From contig WELB01000026.1 of assembly GCA_009602725.1 (NCBI GenBank), forward strand, positions 300,099 through 364,098: a stretch of DNA of 64,000 nt. The letters run 5' to 3'. A model generated the notes under the pieces. That model searched no databases. It saw only the letters and a program-made list of their open reading frames with translations, and was not told the DNA's origin. Both the position numbers and the translations under genes were made by a program. Below, piece after piece: positions 11,896-23,000 of the stretch. Within the stretch, counting starts at the first letter, position 1; each line of letters begins with the position of its first letter. The DNA is from Spirogloea muscicola (lineage: Eukaryota; Streptophyta; Zygnematophyceae; Spirogloeales; Spirogloeaceae).

Positions 11896-12735
11896 GGAAG
11901 GCGCGCGGTGCGCATAAACATGAAAGGGAAGCCCAATTCAAGCCTTACAAAAGTCCTGGTAATGGGGCATCGAGCTGGCTAAGGGGGATACTAAGGGCCA
12001 ATTTACACCGGGACGGACGGACGGACGCCAGGCGTCCGCCCTGTCAGGGGGGTGGACGCGGCCACGGAGGCCGAGGCCGCCTGCACGTGCGGGACGAAGG
12101 GAGCGGGAGGGGTGGACGGAACTAGGCCTTCCTCGGGAGGACAGCCCGTTTCCGTCCGCCCTCGTGGCAAACGGCGCCGTTTTCCCTTCTAATCAGCAAC
12201 ATATGTGGCAAACGGCGCCATTTCTTCCATAACGGGGGTAAATTGCGTCCTAGTCAGCGCCCGATGTGGCGCCTCCGTGGCGCGCGTCCGCGTCCGGGCG
12301 CGCAAGGTTGAAAAGGCGGGCAATCTATACACCGCACGACACGTACCCCTCCGTCCGTCCGTCCGTCACGGTGTAAATTGGCCTAAGTATCCCCGGGTGA
12401 GCACATACATAATTGACAAGCTATAGCTTAGGAGCCAGACCCCCATCACGGAAGCCACTAGCCTGGCCTAATGCGCGCCCAGCACGCTGGTATATTGCGA
12501 GTGCCTGGGAGCGGTGCAGACTGAATGAGAGGCGGATTCTATAGCAAGCAACGATTGCCTACGGGACGCTAGAATGCCCTAAGCTACCCGCCCGACTACG
12601 TCGGCGGGCATCGACAGGTCGTGCCAGGCGATGGAGGAGGGAAGACCACTTTGTTCCGTAGCCGCCATTATTGTCTATGGCGTATGGGAAGAAGTCGCCC
12701 CGGGGTGGTCCTTATGTTGTCTGTTGTCCTTCGTC
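11896..12735 (+). repeat. Long form of dispersed repeat R2, interrupted by a MITE
   Basis: It begins with the 55-bp R2 motif (GGCGCGCGGTGCGCAT) and continues, apart from the inserted element at 11995-12383, with sequence clearly related to 38195-38690. Shared words include GCCTGGC, GCGCGCCCAGCACGCTG and TATGGGAA, in the same order. A small hairpin with CCCGC/GCGGG arms lies near 12590-12610. No protein is visible in it. Confidence 0.6.
11995..12383. mobile_element. Harbinger-like MITE, 389 bp
   Basis: The left end, GGCCAATTTACACCG, is matched inverted by CGGTGTAAATTGGCC at the right end. The inverted repeats continue into ACGGACGGACGGACG for about 32 bp in all. TAA flanks both sides (11992-11994 and 12384-12386; TAAG can also be read), as expected for PIF/Harbinger target duplication. 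There is no transposase ORF, so it would be non-autonomous. It lies inside a copy of repeat R2; the related copy near 38340 lacks it. The superfamily rests on end sequence and target size only. Confidence 0.75.
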
Positions 12736-12739
12736 TTCT

Positions 12740-13015
12740 CCGCATGATGCGTCGCCCAACCTCGCACAATCGCACAGAGAGAGTGGAAGGTAGTACCGCC
12801 GCCGGCGGTAAGGGCTGCGCAGGTCGTGGTGGCGGCCACCACGGGCCGCTGCTGGGTGGGAGCTGAACAGTGCTAGCTACTGCGGCTGATCTCCTGGAGG
12901 CAGCAAGCAAGTACGTGATTCGACAGTCTTCTCGCTGTGCCTGACCGCGCGCGCTGGAAGTTTTCCAAAACAGAGCAGCTCCTCTAGTGGAACTTGCGTC
13001 TGTTTAAACAATGGA
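12740..13015. other. Spacer, no gene seen
   Basis: The stretch is GC-rich near 12780-12860 and then ordinary. No motif or repeat is recognised. Confidence 0.4.
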
Positions 13016-13019
13016 AGGC

Positions 13020-13840
13020 CCAAGTGGCCAGGTACAACGGCAAGCACATCTGATGCCGTAAATTACCCACTGCAATTTGACCGCTCAGTAATCACGGGTC
13101 TACACATGAAGGTCATTTATTGATGCCTGATTATCAGATGGCAAATCCCAAGCCCTTCTGCCACCAACTATAGCTCGCCCATCTTTCTGACGCAAAGCAT
13201 GAGACTGAGCTTGCTGCACGCAGGCCAACACGGCGGCGCAAGAACGACAGATATGCAGCTGGCAAGCCCATCTCAGCCGGAAGTACATCTCTGCTTCGTG
13301 TATACCCTAGATTGGCAATTTCATCGAGGAGAGTGTGGACGCGAGGACGTACACTGCCAAAGATATCGACTGCAGCTGGCAGGAGCTGATCGAAGTTGAG
13401 GTAGTCGATGTAGTGCTGCAGCTTTCTTTCTTCTGCACTACACACTGCGTGGCCAGCGATGTGGGTCAACGCTGGACCTCTGTATGTCTCTGTAACGACG
13501 ACATCAAACCAAAACCCGCGGGCCTTTACCAGGTTGCACGCCCACAACGTCAAAGGGGCGAGGGCTGTGGAAGGCCATGAACAAGGTCCGGAGGATGCGG
13601 AGACCATTACCTCGCAGGGGAGCAAGAGACCAATAAGGATGGCTTCACAGATGGGAGCACTCCAGCATCGGGCCGTAAGATAGAGCTCGTGCAAAGGAAA
13701 GTGATGGCTGTGAGAGGCCAGCCCAAATGGAAAACAGCTCTTTCTAAGTAGACGATGGCCATGAGTGGCCAGCCTGAAGAAAAAAGCTCTTCCAGACGGG
13801 GCGAGGGCTGCGACATTCGGCTCGAAACCAAGGGACAAGG
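13020..13840 (-). mobile_element. Fossil retroelement C-terminal region, divergent subfamily
   Basis: The minus strand encodes FWFDVVVTETYRG, CSAEERKLQHYIDYLNFD and LPAAVDIFGSVRPRVHTLL. This parallels LMDVVLTDSFR, VAERKKLHKYKDHP and LAMDIHG in the long copy at 60.5-61.3 kb. The family tail signature ends near 13085. The same end region recurs at about 37736-37860. The copy is broken and old, and its sequence differs enough from the other copies to be a separate subfamily. Hairpin-like cassettes (about 13548-13600 and 13695-13835) lie in and around it. Confidence 0.65.
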
Positions 13841-13949
13841 TGCAAAGGGTACCGCTTGATCACACAGCCATGCAAGCACCACGAATATTGTTGCTTGGCC
13901 GTTAAGAATTGGACAAGGGCCGGAAGAGAAGTAGCTCTTTCAGAGAGCT

Positions 13950-14070
13950 CTTCAGGCCCCGCAGTCGCTGCTTAGCTCGTAGTTTGGCCCCTTCGAACCT
14001 TGTCACTTCGTTTCGGACTGGCTTCTCACAGCCCTTGCCCCCATTGGGAGAGCCACTTCTTCTTCTTTCA
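13950..14070 (+). repeat. Hairpin cassette
   Basis: It contains GGCCCCTTCGAACCTTGTCA, then GGACTGGCTTCTCACAGCCC and CATTGGGAGAGCCACTTCTT, the standard order of the 3' cassette. No peptide tail is attached here. Confidence 0.75.
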
Positions 14071-14299
14071 GAGGGGGCGAGGGCTGCCAAGGGCCAGCAC
14101 GCAAAAGCATGACAGGCTGGAAGAGACGCTCAGGTGGGCAAGGGCCTCTTTCTTACTACGGCCCAGAGTAATTACGGTGAGTGATGGTTCGAAGCAGACT
14201 TGCTTGCGTCGAACGCCCCAGGAAGGGCTGGTGGCACCTTCGGTGTCCCTGCCGCCCCGCAAAACCGCGTGACACTGGCCGCCGATAAACCAGACCCGC

Positions 14300-14600
14300 T
14301 TCCTACCGCCACGTGTCCATGGTGAACTGCCCAGAGCATCGGACGGTTGCGATCATCCCCCTCTAGCGGCAGGCAGGACGAAAAGGTTTGACATTTATGT
14401 GGGGGGTCGCGATGACGTAGGCGCCTTGGCCATCAGAGACGGCGGATCTCTTCCAGCTATACGGAGCATGCCACGTGGCCACCCCGGATCGCCGACAAGG
14501 CCGGCGCTGGGGGCTCCACGCCGCCGCGGCCGCCGCCCGAGATTCGGGCCCCGCCGAGCGCGGCGCAAGCAGCGGAGGACCGCCACGTGGCATGACCGCG
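14300..14600 (+). promoter_or_regulatory. Three G-box (CACGTG) sites upstream of the F-box gene
   Basis: CACGTG cores lie at 14310-14315, 14472-14477 and 14584-14589, each preceded by GCC and followed by T or G. The G-box is a known bHLH/bZIP binding site in green plants. The sites are 0.8-1.1 kb upstream of the start at 15421, so assignment to that gene is an inference. Confidence 0.4.
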
Positions 14601-15420
14601 CGGGGGCGGGCTGTTGGCCGTCGATGGGGCGGGCGGGAGCGCCAGCCGGGACGGCCACGTCGGCGGCCCCGCCGGCAGGCCCGCCTACCAACCGCCCTCC
14701 CCACCCCCTCCTCCCTCCTCCCTCCTCCCNGGGGGAAGTGGGCGCCCACGTCACCCTCCCTCCTCGCCGCCCCGGGATGCGGAGAGGACATGCGCGCGAG
14801 GACGGGGCTGTGAATGATTCGCGAGCCTCGCCCTCAAGACCCGCCGCCGTCCCCTTGCCGCCGCCGCCGCCGCAAGCGCGGGAGCTGCGTCGAGGCGGGA
14901 GCTGCAAAGGCGGCGGCGACGAGGCGGCGGCGGCGGCGGCGGTGGCGCGGCGACAACAAGGCGTCGGCGGCGCGGCGGTGGCGGCGGCGCTCGCGGCGGA
15001 TCCGGTCCGCGCAGCCTTTGGAGCCCCTTAGTGGTGGTCGCTCGGTGGGTCCTGCCGTGACGCCCTTGGAGAAGGGCAGCAGGCGCGACGGTGGCGGCAG
15101 CGACGGCCGCGCAAGGCGACCGCGGCCCCTGCACTTGGCGGTGGGTCAGGTTGGCAGGCTCGCAGCCTCAGCGAAGGACAGGATCGTAGCAGGGAGGAGT
15201 ACGGCGAGGAGGCCGCGAGGGACGGACTGCAGACCAGGAGGGTTGAGTGGGAGAAGGAGGAGGGGGGTGGAGGGAGGGAGGGGGAAGGAGGAGGGGGCAT
15301 TGTGATGGGTTCTGAGGGTGGAAAGTGTACACAGACAGGAACAGTCGGAGAGAGAATGAGGTACGGTGGCTGACAGTCAGACTCAGCTCGGGGCGTGGCC
15401 GCTTGAAGAGCGGCGAGGCC
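14601..15420. other. GC-rich upstream region with a single-N gap
   Basis: GGC/GCC-rich sequence on both strands creates long overlapping ORFs with no recognisable domain. A one-base N at 14730 interrupts a C-rich tract. It is read here as promoter and 5' UTR of the following gene. Confidence 0.45.
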
Positions 15421-17719
15421 ATGACACTGCCGGTGGCCATGGAGGTGGAGCGCCATTGGGGCGGTGGCAGGAAGCGTTCCGGCAATGGCAGCAGAGCCGA
15501 AGCACCGCCAATGGCCAACAAGCGGTTGCGGGCAGACCCATCAGGCGCTGCGGCAGCGGCGGCAGCGGCGGCGGAGCCGGCCATGACGCTGGACCGGCTG
15601 CCGGCAGAGATCCTGCTCCGCGTTGCTGCCCGCGTCGCCCACGCCGGCGACCTCGCGCGCCTCTCCTCCACGGCGCGCCGGTTTCGCTACCTTGGTCGCC
15701 GCGTCGAGCGCCTCCGCTTCCTCTTCCCGCCGCCCACTTTGACCTCAGCTCATCCGCCGTACCTTCCGCTGCCATCCCCGCAGCCTCCGCTGCCAGCGAC
15801 GGCTGCGGCGGCAAAGGCTCCGCTGCCGCCACTGCCGGCGCAGTCGCGACCTTGGAATGGCGAGGCCGCCGACGTGTCTATCTCCGAGTGGGTTCTCGCG
15901 ACGGAGTGCCTCAGGACCCTCGAAGTCCGGCAGCCTGCTGCTGTCACTGCCGCCAGCACCAGCAGCTTCGAAGCTGGCGCAGCGTCGGGCTCGGCGGGCG
16001 AGGACCGGCAACTGGCGTCAGCCGTCGCATGCGGCTATCCGGCGGCGGTGATCGTCAACTGGCTGCGCCACACGCGGCGGACGCTGCGCGAATTCGTCCT
16101 CGAGAACAGGCGCCCTGCTGGCCTCAGTGCCCGCACTGGCGGCCCGCTCCCGGGAGATGGCTGCGCATCCGCTGCCACGCTGCCGCTGCTCTTCGCCGCG
16201 CTCGATGGCGGCGGCCTCACCTCCCTCTGGCTCTCGCACGTCGCCGTCCCGCACCAGATCCCAGCAGTCTCCCTCCCCGCCCTCCGGCGGCTCCATCTTG
16301 AGGCCACACCCGGCACCGCCAACGCTCTCCCACCGGCCACGCTCGCCGCCCTTCTTACCGTCGTGCCGGGCCTGGAAGAGCTCGCGCTTGCCAATGTTGG
16401 CGTCTCTTCCTCCGACGGCGCTGCGGCCAGCCCAGGCTTCTTGGCCCTTGCGGCGCCGTGCCTCCGCATTCTCGAGCTCCGGAACATCCTCGCCGGTAAG
16501 GCAGCCAACTTCTTTCCTCCTCACCCTCCGCCATCCCCTTGCCTCCCTCCTCCTTCCATCCCTCTCCTCCCTCGTTTTGCCTTCGTTCCTGCTCTCCTCC
16601 TTACATCCTTACGCATGTGTGGCAGCCGGCCTCCACCTGGCTATGCCGGCACTCCGTATTTTGGACCTCGACAATGTAGAGCCACTGCTGGAGCTCAGTG
16701 GCAGCACGCCAGCGCTAGAGAGCCTGCGGCTGCGCGGCTGCGGCCAGCGGGAGCCAGCGGACGGCAGTCATCAGCTTGATCTCGGGCTCGTCAGCCTCTG
16801 CAAGTTGGAGGCAGATTTCTATGGCGGCTTCCGCTGCGCTGGCCGTGACCTTCTTCGCGACTCCAGCCATGGCCTCAAGGTATGCAGCCGCTGTTGCTGC
16901 CTCTATCGCCACCGCTGCCGGCGGTGTAGCCACCTCAGGCGCCTTCACCATCTCCGTAGCCGCTGCCATCCTTGTTGCTGCTACGGTTGCCAACGTCCTG
17001 CAGGCACTATGCATAAGCTGCAGCCACGTCATCCGTGTTGCAATTTGTGCTGACGCAGGCTTTGGCAATTAATACTGCCGAGTGGAAAGGTGGAGTGGAC
17101 GCTCTACCACGAGGCGCGCCCGCGCTGCGCCTTCTTGGCATTGGTCCAGACCTGTGGGAGTGCCTCGCGCTCACGCCCCGGCGGCCTTTGGCTGCTGTAG
17201 GAGCTGGTGACGAGTCGGTGGCTACCTGGAAGCACCTTGAGGAGCTTCGTGCTAACCCGTGCTACGTGCGCGCCTCCGACTCGCTCCGTGTCCTCAGCGA
17301 GCTTCTTGCACGGGCTGCCGCCGCGCCTTTGCGCAAGGTTACTATCAGGCAAGTCTGCAGCCTCCAACTGTGACAACAAGGCCGTGCTCCTTCTGAGCCC
17401 TTGGCCGCCCATGCTGTAGCTGCTGTGTACTTGCCGCTGAGGGTTCGCATCTGCTCGCGATTGCAGATTCTACGACCTTCTTGATGACCGGCGACGCGGG
17501 GATCCAGCCTTTGGTGATGCAGCACGTGCTCTTGTGGCGGCTGCCGCTCCTGGCGCTGTGGTTGACTGCCGTGAGGAGGAGCAGGAGTGCTTCTCGCTTG
17601 CTGCCCTGCCCCGCTGTAGCTCAACTGGTGATGAAGGTGGTGATGGTGGTTCTGGCGGCCGTGGCTGCGGCTCTGGCAGCAGGGGTGCTACAATCAGTTT
17701 CCTAGAGGATGTCAACTAG
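15421..17719 (+). CDS. F-box / leucine-rich-repeat-like protein
   Basis: This is probably a substrate receptor of an SCF ubiquitin ligase. Exons 15421-16495, 16626-16879, 17059-17348 and 17467-17719 stay in phase and give 623 residues. After an Ala-rich leader comes a degenerate F-box, LDRLPAEILLRVAARVAHAG with LARLSSTARRFRYL. Irregular leucine-rich segments follow: TLREFVLENRR, LTSLWLSHVAV, LRRLHLEATPG, LEELALANVGV, LRILELRNI, LRILDLDNV, LESLRLRGCG and LRLLGIGPDLWECL. The end is Gly/Ser-rich. The last intron (17349-17466) uses a GC donor, GCAAGT. ATG 15421 is the first ATG in the open frame, and ATG 15439 is an alternative. Low complexity makes orthology hard to judge. Confidence 0.75.
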
Positions 17720-18405
17720 ACGAAGTCAACCCATGGGCTTACACACATTGTTTCCACTTTGTCAGTCATTGCTGATACCATTTGTATTTCAGGCTGCCGA
17801 TGCCTGATGGCATCCAAAGCTTGTTGCGAGTGGTCTGTTGCTGACTGTAGCTTAGGCGGCATTGTCAGCATCACTTTGCTGCAATCTCCAGTCATACTGC
17901 TCATTCTATGTTACATCCTGTGCTACGAGTGTCATTGGCCTCTGGTGCACATTGCCCGTGGCCGCCGGCGCTCTGCCTCGCTTATTATTCTTTTAAACGC
18001 TGGACACTCTGCCTGGCTGCTTTCTCATCTTAAATGACATAAATTTGTCTCAGGACTTGTAGACTGAATATCATTTCGACATGTACAATCTACTTTTGAA
18101 TTCACTGTGTTGGTGTTATCGCTATTCAAAGACAACTACTTTAGCAGTGGTTTAGTAACCAATGTGAAAACTGCATAGCAGTGTGCACAAACTTGAGCTT
18201 GCATATCTGCGCGCTGCCCCTATAGCTTGGCTGCAAATGGTACGATTCTTTCTTATTGTCCACTGCATCCCGACCACTTTGCTTGGGATAGCTTCAAACA
18301 CACAAAGAATAGCTTCACAGCTTTTGGTGGACTGGACAACTTAAATGTACGGAGAAAGGAGTGGAACATTCCAATACGCATAGCAGACTGGGCGTGTGCG
18401 GTCAC
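17720..18405. other. Intergenic between two converging genes, no gene seen
   Basis: AT-richer sequence serves as the 3' flank of the F-box gene (+) and of RPS15 (-). No further ORF with known content is seen. Confidence 0.5.
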
Positions 18406-18409
18406 TGCT

Positions 18410-19105
18410 CTACTTGAGTGGAATGAAGCGGGATGAGTGCGTGGCACCAATGCCAGGCCGCCCGTGCTTCACGGGCTTGTAAGAGATCGAGAACTCCGCG
18501 AGGTAGTGGCCAATCATCTCTGGCTGCGCGTCACCACAGCCGGCAATGCCATTGCATAAGCACCACTAGAGAGCGAGCTCGACTGCAGCAACACAGGTGA
18601 GGGGAAGAGGGCGCCCAACAGCTTCTCGGCAGACGAGGCTGGTGAGAGCTGCAGCTCACCTTGATCTCGACCTGGTTGAAGACCTTGCCATTGTAGACGC
18701 CAATGATGCTGCCAATCATCTCGGGCACAATGATCATGTTGCGCAGGTGGGTGCGCACGGGCTCCGGCTTCTCGCCCGGCGCGGCCACCTTCTTCTGCAG
18801 CCAGAGCAATCGCCAAACGACGTCGCAGATGAGGGGCCAGGCCGCTGGCGGCACGTCCCTCAAGAACTCACAGTCACGGCGGATTGGCACGTGGGGAGCG
18901 AGGCGCTCCGCGACGGCTGTGCTCGTGGCAGCTCTGCTAGTGGCGACTCACCGCTTTGCGCAGCTTCTTGATGAACGCCTGCGGCTTACGCTTGAGGCCG
19001 CGCTGGAATCTGCGTGCGGCGGCGTGGCGGCGGAGCGGGTAAGCTTCGAGCCCTGGCCTCGGCAGGCAGGGCAGCTGCTCCGGCGCCGCCGCAAGGGACT
19101 CGCGG

Positions 19106-19138
<33 letters not shown>

Positions 19139-19155
19139 AGGCGGCGGCGGAGGAT
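18410..19155 (-). CDS. RPS15: 40S ribosomal protein S15 (uS19), 5' end incomplete
   Basis: This is a small-subunit protein at the ribosomal head. Minus-strand exons: from about 19020 down to 18952 ([20 protein letters not shown]), 18794-18660 ([20 protein letters not shown] then [17 protein letters not shown]) and 18523-18410 ([20 protein letters not shown] then [17 protein letters not shown]-stop). The match to eukaryotic S15 is nearly residue for residue from the RRFQRG block onward. The usual N-terminal block (FxYRGVDLDxLLD) is not found upstream. The region between 19020 and 19156 is a GGC repeat ending in a one-base N at 19156, so I infer collapsed or missing assembly sequence and not gene loss. 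Confidence 0.92.
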
Positions 19156-19159
19156 NGAT

Positions 19160-20050
19160 GGCGCTACAGAGGCCGCCGCAGAGGCCGCCGCAAAGGCCGC
19201 CGAGGGACGCGCCGGAGGCAGGCGGGAGGGGGGTGGGGTTTTGAGGAGCTAGGGTTTGGGGTTAGGGCACTGCGAGGGCGCGCGGGCAAGGGGCTTCCGG
19301 CGTCGCTTGTTGGCCGTCCGATGCTGAGAGCAGCCACAAGAAGCCGTCCGATGCATTCCTCATCGAGGGTCCGAGGCCTCTGAATTGCAACCCGTGGACT
19401 AAGTCAGCATACCCCGCCGAGGACAACCATTACTTCCATTTTTTTAGCCTATCAGTAGCTAATATATTTCCGTCAGGCCGGGATTTAGGGCGCCCTCTCA
19501 CGGCATCTGACGGGAGGCCCTGGGAGGCACCGATCATGCCACTTGGCTCAGCGCAGGCCGATGGGCTTGTCCACGTGTCCTACTCCTTTCCCCGGGCGCA
19601 GCGGAGGCGCTTCGACGGCCCGCCGCGTGTCCACCCCCGGCGGCGCATCCCCACTCCCGAGGACTTGTCGAATAACGTGCGCAACTTTCACGGGCAGCCC
19701 GCCTACGGATGCCGATATCACTGGCAACGGTCCGCCGTCGGATGTTTACGTAGGGACTTGGTTCCAGGGAGGCCATGGGATTACGACGGCCCCGTCCACA
19801 CGGGTATCGATCGGATAAACGGCCACGGAAAGGAAACGCCGGAGTTTATTAAGTACAGGAGGCAAGCCTCCCATCCGGAACCCCTTTTCGCCGTCACGTC
19901 TGGGCCATGGTAGGCGCAGCTCACGCCCGCGCCTGACCCGGCCTCCGGCGGCGCGGTCCCGACGCCGCGCCGCCGCCGCCGCCGCCGCCGCGGCGGGCAC
20001 CAAGGGCCGGGCCTCCTCGCAGCGGGGCTGACAGGCCGGTCGGGCTCCCG
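19160..20050. other. Shared upstream region of RPS15 (-) and SPS (+)
   Basis: This is a divergent promoter region of about 0.9 kb. It has GGGTTTGGGGTTAGGG, a telomere-like word, near 19250 on the RPS15 side and a G-box CACGTG at 19572-19577. A GCC repeat at about 19968-19995 precedes the SPS start. A 125-codon ORF from 19536 shows no domain and is probably not a gene. Confidence 0.45.
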
Positions 20051-20052
20051 CC

Positions 20053-23000
20053 ATGGCCAACAACGAGTGGATCAACGGGTACCTGGAGGCGATCATCGAC
20101 AGCGCACCCATCGAGGACCAGCGCAGCCGACCGGTCGAGGATGACCTCAAGGACAGCTCCAATCCAGCCATCAAGTACTTCATCAAGGAGATCACCGAGG
20201 GCATTGACGAGCTCGACCTTCACCGCAGCTGGCTTAAGGTGGGGTCCGCTCAATGCTGATGCCTCGCTTGCTTCACGAAATCACTATCACCTGCCCCATC
20301 CTCTGCTTGTGGAGTTGTAGGCTTCCCTCACGAGGTTTTCTCTTCTTCTACTTCCCTCTTCTTCTTCTTATTCTTCTTCTTCTTCTTCTTCTTCGAACAT
20401 ACTTTTGATATCGACTCGCCAACGACTGACCGGAGAGTACTCTAATGAATTGATTGGATACTTTTGTGTGCCGCTGTTGCTACATCAGGCTACTGCAACA
20501 AAGAATGTTCAAGATCGTGAAAACCGACTCGAGAACGCCTCTTGGAGAATCTGGCACCTCATCCGCAGAAGGAGGCTGGTATTCATCAATGCTTTATTTG
20601 TGGTGGCTGTGGTTCTGTTGAAATATGTGAATAATCCATGACACTTCGGCCATGGGACTGACGACCAACCAGCGACAAGCAAGAGTTTCTCATCAATATG
20701 TGGTCGGCGTGATGTTGGTCCAGCTCAATGCAGAAGAGAGGAAGCGCTTGGCACAGAGGCAGATTGAGAAGGCCGAAGCTGGCAAGGATGCTGAAGACAT
20801 CATGCCCGATGAATATGCGGATGATGAAACACACCTAGATGTGGCTTCCGATTCAGCGGCTCCTGTGGCCAGCCAGGCAGCTGCACCAGGAGGCGAAGAG
20901 GAGGCTCCCCAGGAGAGGCGGCTCTACATTGTCATGACCAGGTGAGATAGAATGTGCAAACAAGACCTTTTCAAGCCTTCTTGTTTCAGCTTCCGTGAGT
21001 TTGCTCCTGTAAATGCTGACGATAGTATGCTACACCACTGAGTTCTAGTAATTCCCACTGTGCCACCCTACCACCCTGCACCCTGCACTTTAAGCAATAT
21101 CTCTGTCAAAGTCCGACAAACTTTACTTGTTTCACACATTTCACATATTTCACACTTTACTTTCTGCTTACTGACGTCCTAACCGCCTGCCTAAGTAGCA
21201 GCTGCGGGGTCCCGTGTCAATGGCAACCGTTGCCTTGTCTTGGACAATATGACAAGCACATGAGCAACTGACGAGTATAATTTTGTGTCTTCAGTCTACA
21301 CGGTTTAGTGCGGGGTGAGCACATGGAGCTTGGCCGAGACTCTGACACAGGAGGCCAGGTAGGCATTTGGTGTATGTCTATTGCTGATATTATAGAACTT
21401 AAGCATTCTGTCAGGCAGTCTTACTTACTCCAGCTTCTACAAATTACTGCAGATAAGACAGAATCATAAGTATCTGGCAGCGTGAGTCGATGAACACAAC
21501 TGGATGACTATAAGTATCCTGAACAGATGACAAACCCTCGCACTGCGAATCTGCACTTGCAGATCAAGTATGTGGTTGAGTTTGCACGAGCTCTTGCGAC
21601 AATGCCAGAGGTCAGGCGAGTAGACCTCCTTACAAGGTTGATTGCTGACCCAGAAGTGGACTCCAGTTATGCGGAAGAAACCGAAGTCCTCCTGGAGGAG
21701 GATGCTGAGGACGGCAGTGGTGTTTATGGAGCTTACATTGTCCGCATACCATGTGGACCTCGTGAGAAGTACATTCAAAAGGAGCTCCTATGGCCTTACC
21801 TCCCCGAGTTTGTTGATGGTGCCTTGGAGTACATCACTTCCACATCAAAAAATCTTGGCAGAAACTTAGGGGAAGGCCAGCCAGTCTGGCCCCATGTGAT
21901 CCATGGCCACTATGCGGACGCTGGTGACATCTCAGCCCTACTTTCCGGAGCCTTCAATGTGCCCATGGTCCTGACTGGCCACTCACTCGGCCGGAACAAG
22001 GTACACAAGCATTGTAATCTACACCATAGCAGGGACTGCTTAGACTGAGGGCTGCCGCCTGCCGTATGCCAAGAGTAATCCACCTATCAGCATCGCTTAT
22101 GGCTTCTGTAGTGTTACTGACCAAGACCTTGTATGGTTGACAGCTTGAACAACTACTGAAGCAGCGGCAGAGCCGGGAGCAGATTGATGCAACTTATAAG
22201 ATCATGCGCAGAATAGAGGCAGAAGAACTTGCACTTGATGCAGCAGAGCTGGTTGTGACAAGTACACGGCAGGAGATAGATGAACAGTGGGGTCTTTATG
22301 ATGGATTTGATGTCAAACTGGAGAGAGTCCTGAGGCTTCGCCAGCGCCGCGGTGAAAATTGTCATGGGCGGTTTATGCCGCGTATGGCGGTAGGAAATTG
22401 CCTGCGAATTCTCCCCATTTCTTCCATGATGCTGTTTGCTGGCATTTCCTTTGTTTGGACTTGCCATCGTACTTGCCGATGTTCTGTCAAATCTAATATC
22501 AGGAAACTAGTACTTGGCCTGCACGTTTATGAGGCTGACCGAAGGACTTTGCTTTTTCAGGTCATACCCCCAGGAATGGATTTCAGCCATGTTGTTGTCC
22601 AAGATCCGGGAGATGTCTTTGATACAAATGCCGAAGCTGTTGCCTTCACAGCAGATGATGCCTCCCAAGCAGTGCCTGTCTCGCCACGCAATGAAGCGCC
22701 ACCGCCTATTTGGGGCGAGGTATGGCTGACCTGTGTATTTGAGCTTTGTGCACCTTTCATGTTATCACTTGCAGACTTAGACATAGTCCTGCAGCCTAGG
22801 TCTCTGGTAAATGTTGGAGATATGTGCTGCTATTCTCTGACCAGGTCATGTACGAATTCAGGTCCAACGATTCTTCTCGAATCCCCACAAGCCCATTATA
22901 TTGGCCCTTGCTCGCCCCGACCCTAAGAAGAATCTGATGACTCTGGTCAAAGCTTATGGAGAATGCAAGCCCCTCAGGGAGCTTGCCAATCTGGTCAGTC

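Noticed and set aside
14395-15305. Long Arg/Pro/Gly-rich ORFs on both strands
   Set aside because: GGC/GCC repeats keep all frames open; no domain or splice pattern.
19536-19913. 125-codon ORF upstream of SPS
   Set aside because: No motif; overlaps other open frames in a promoter region.
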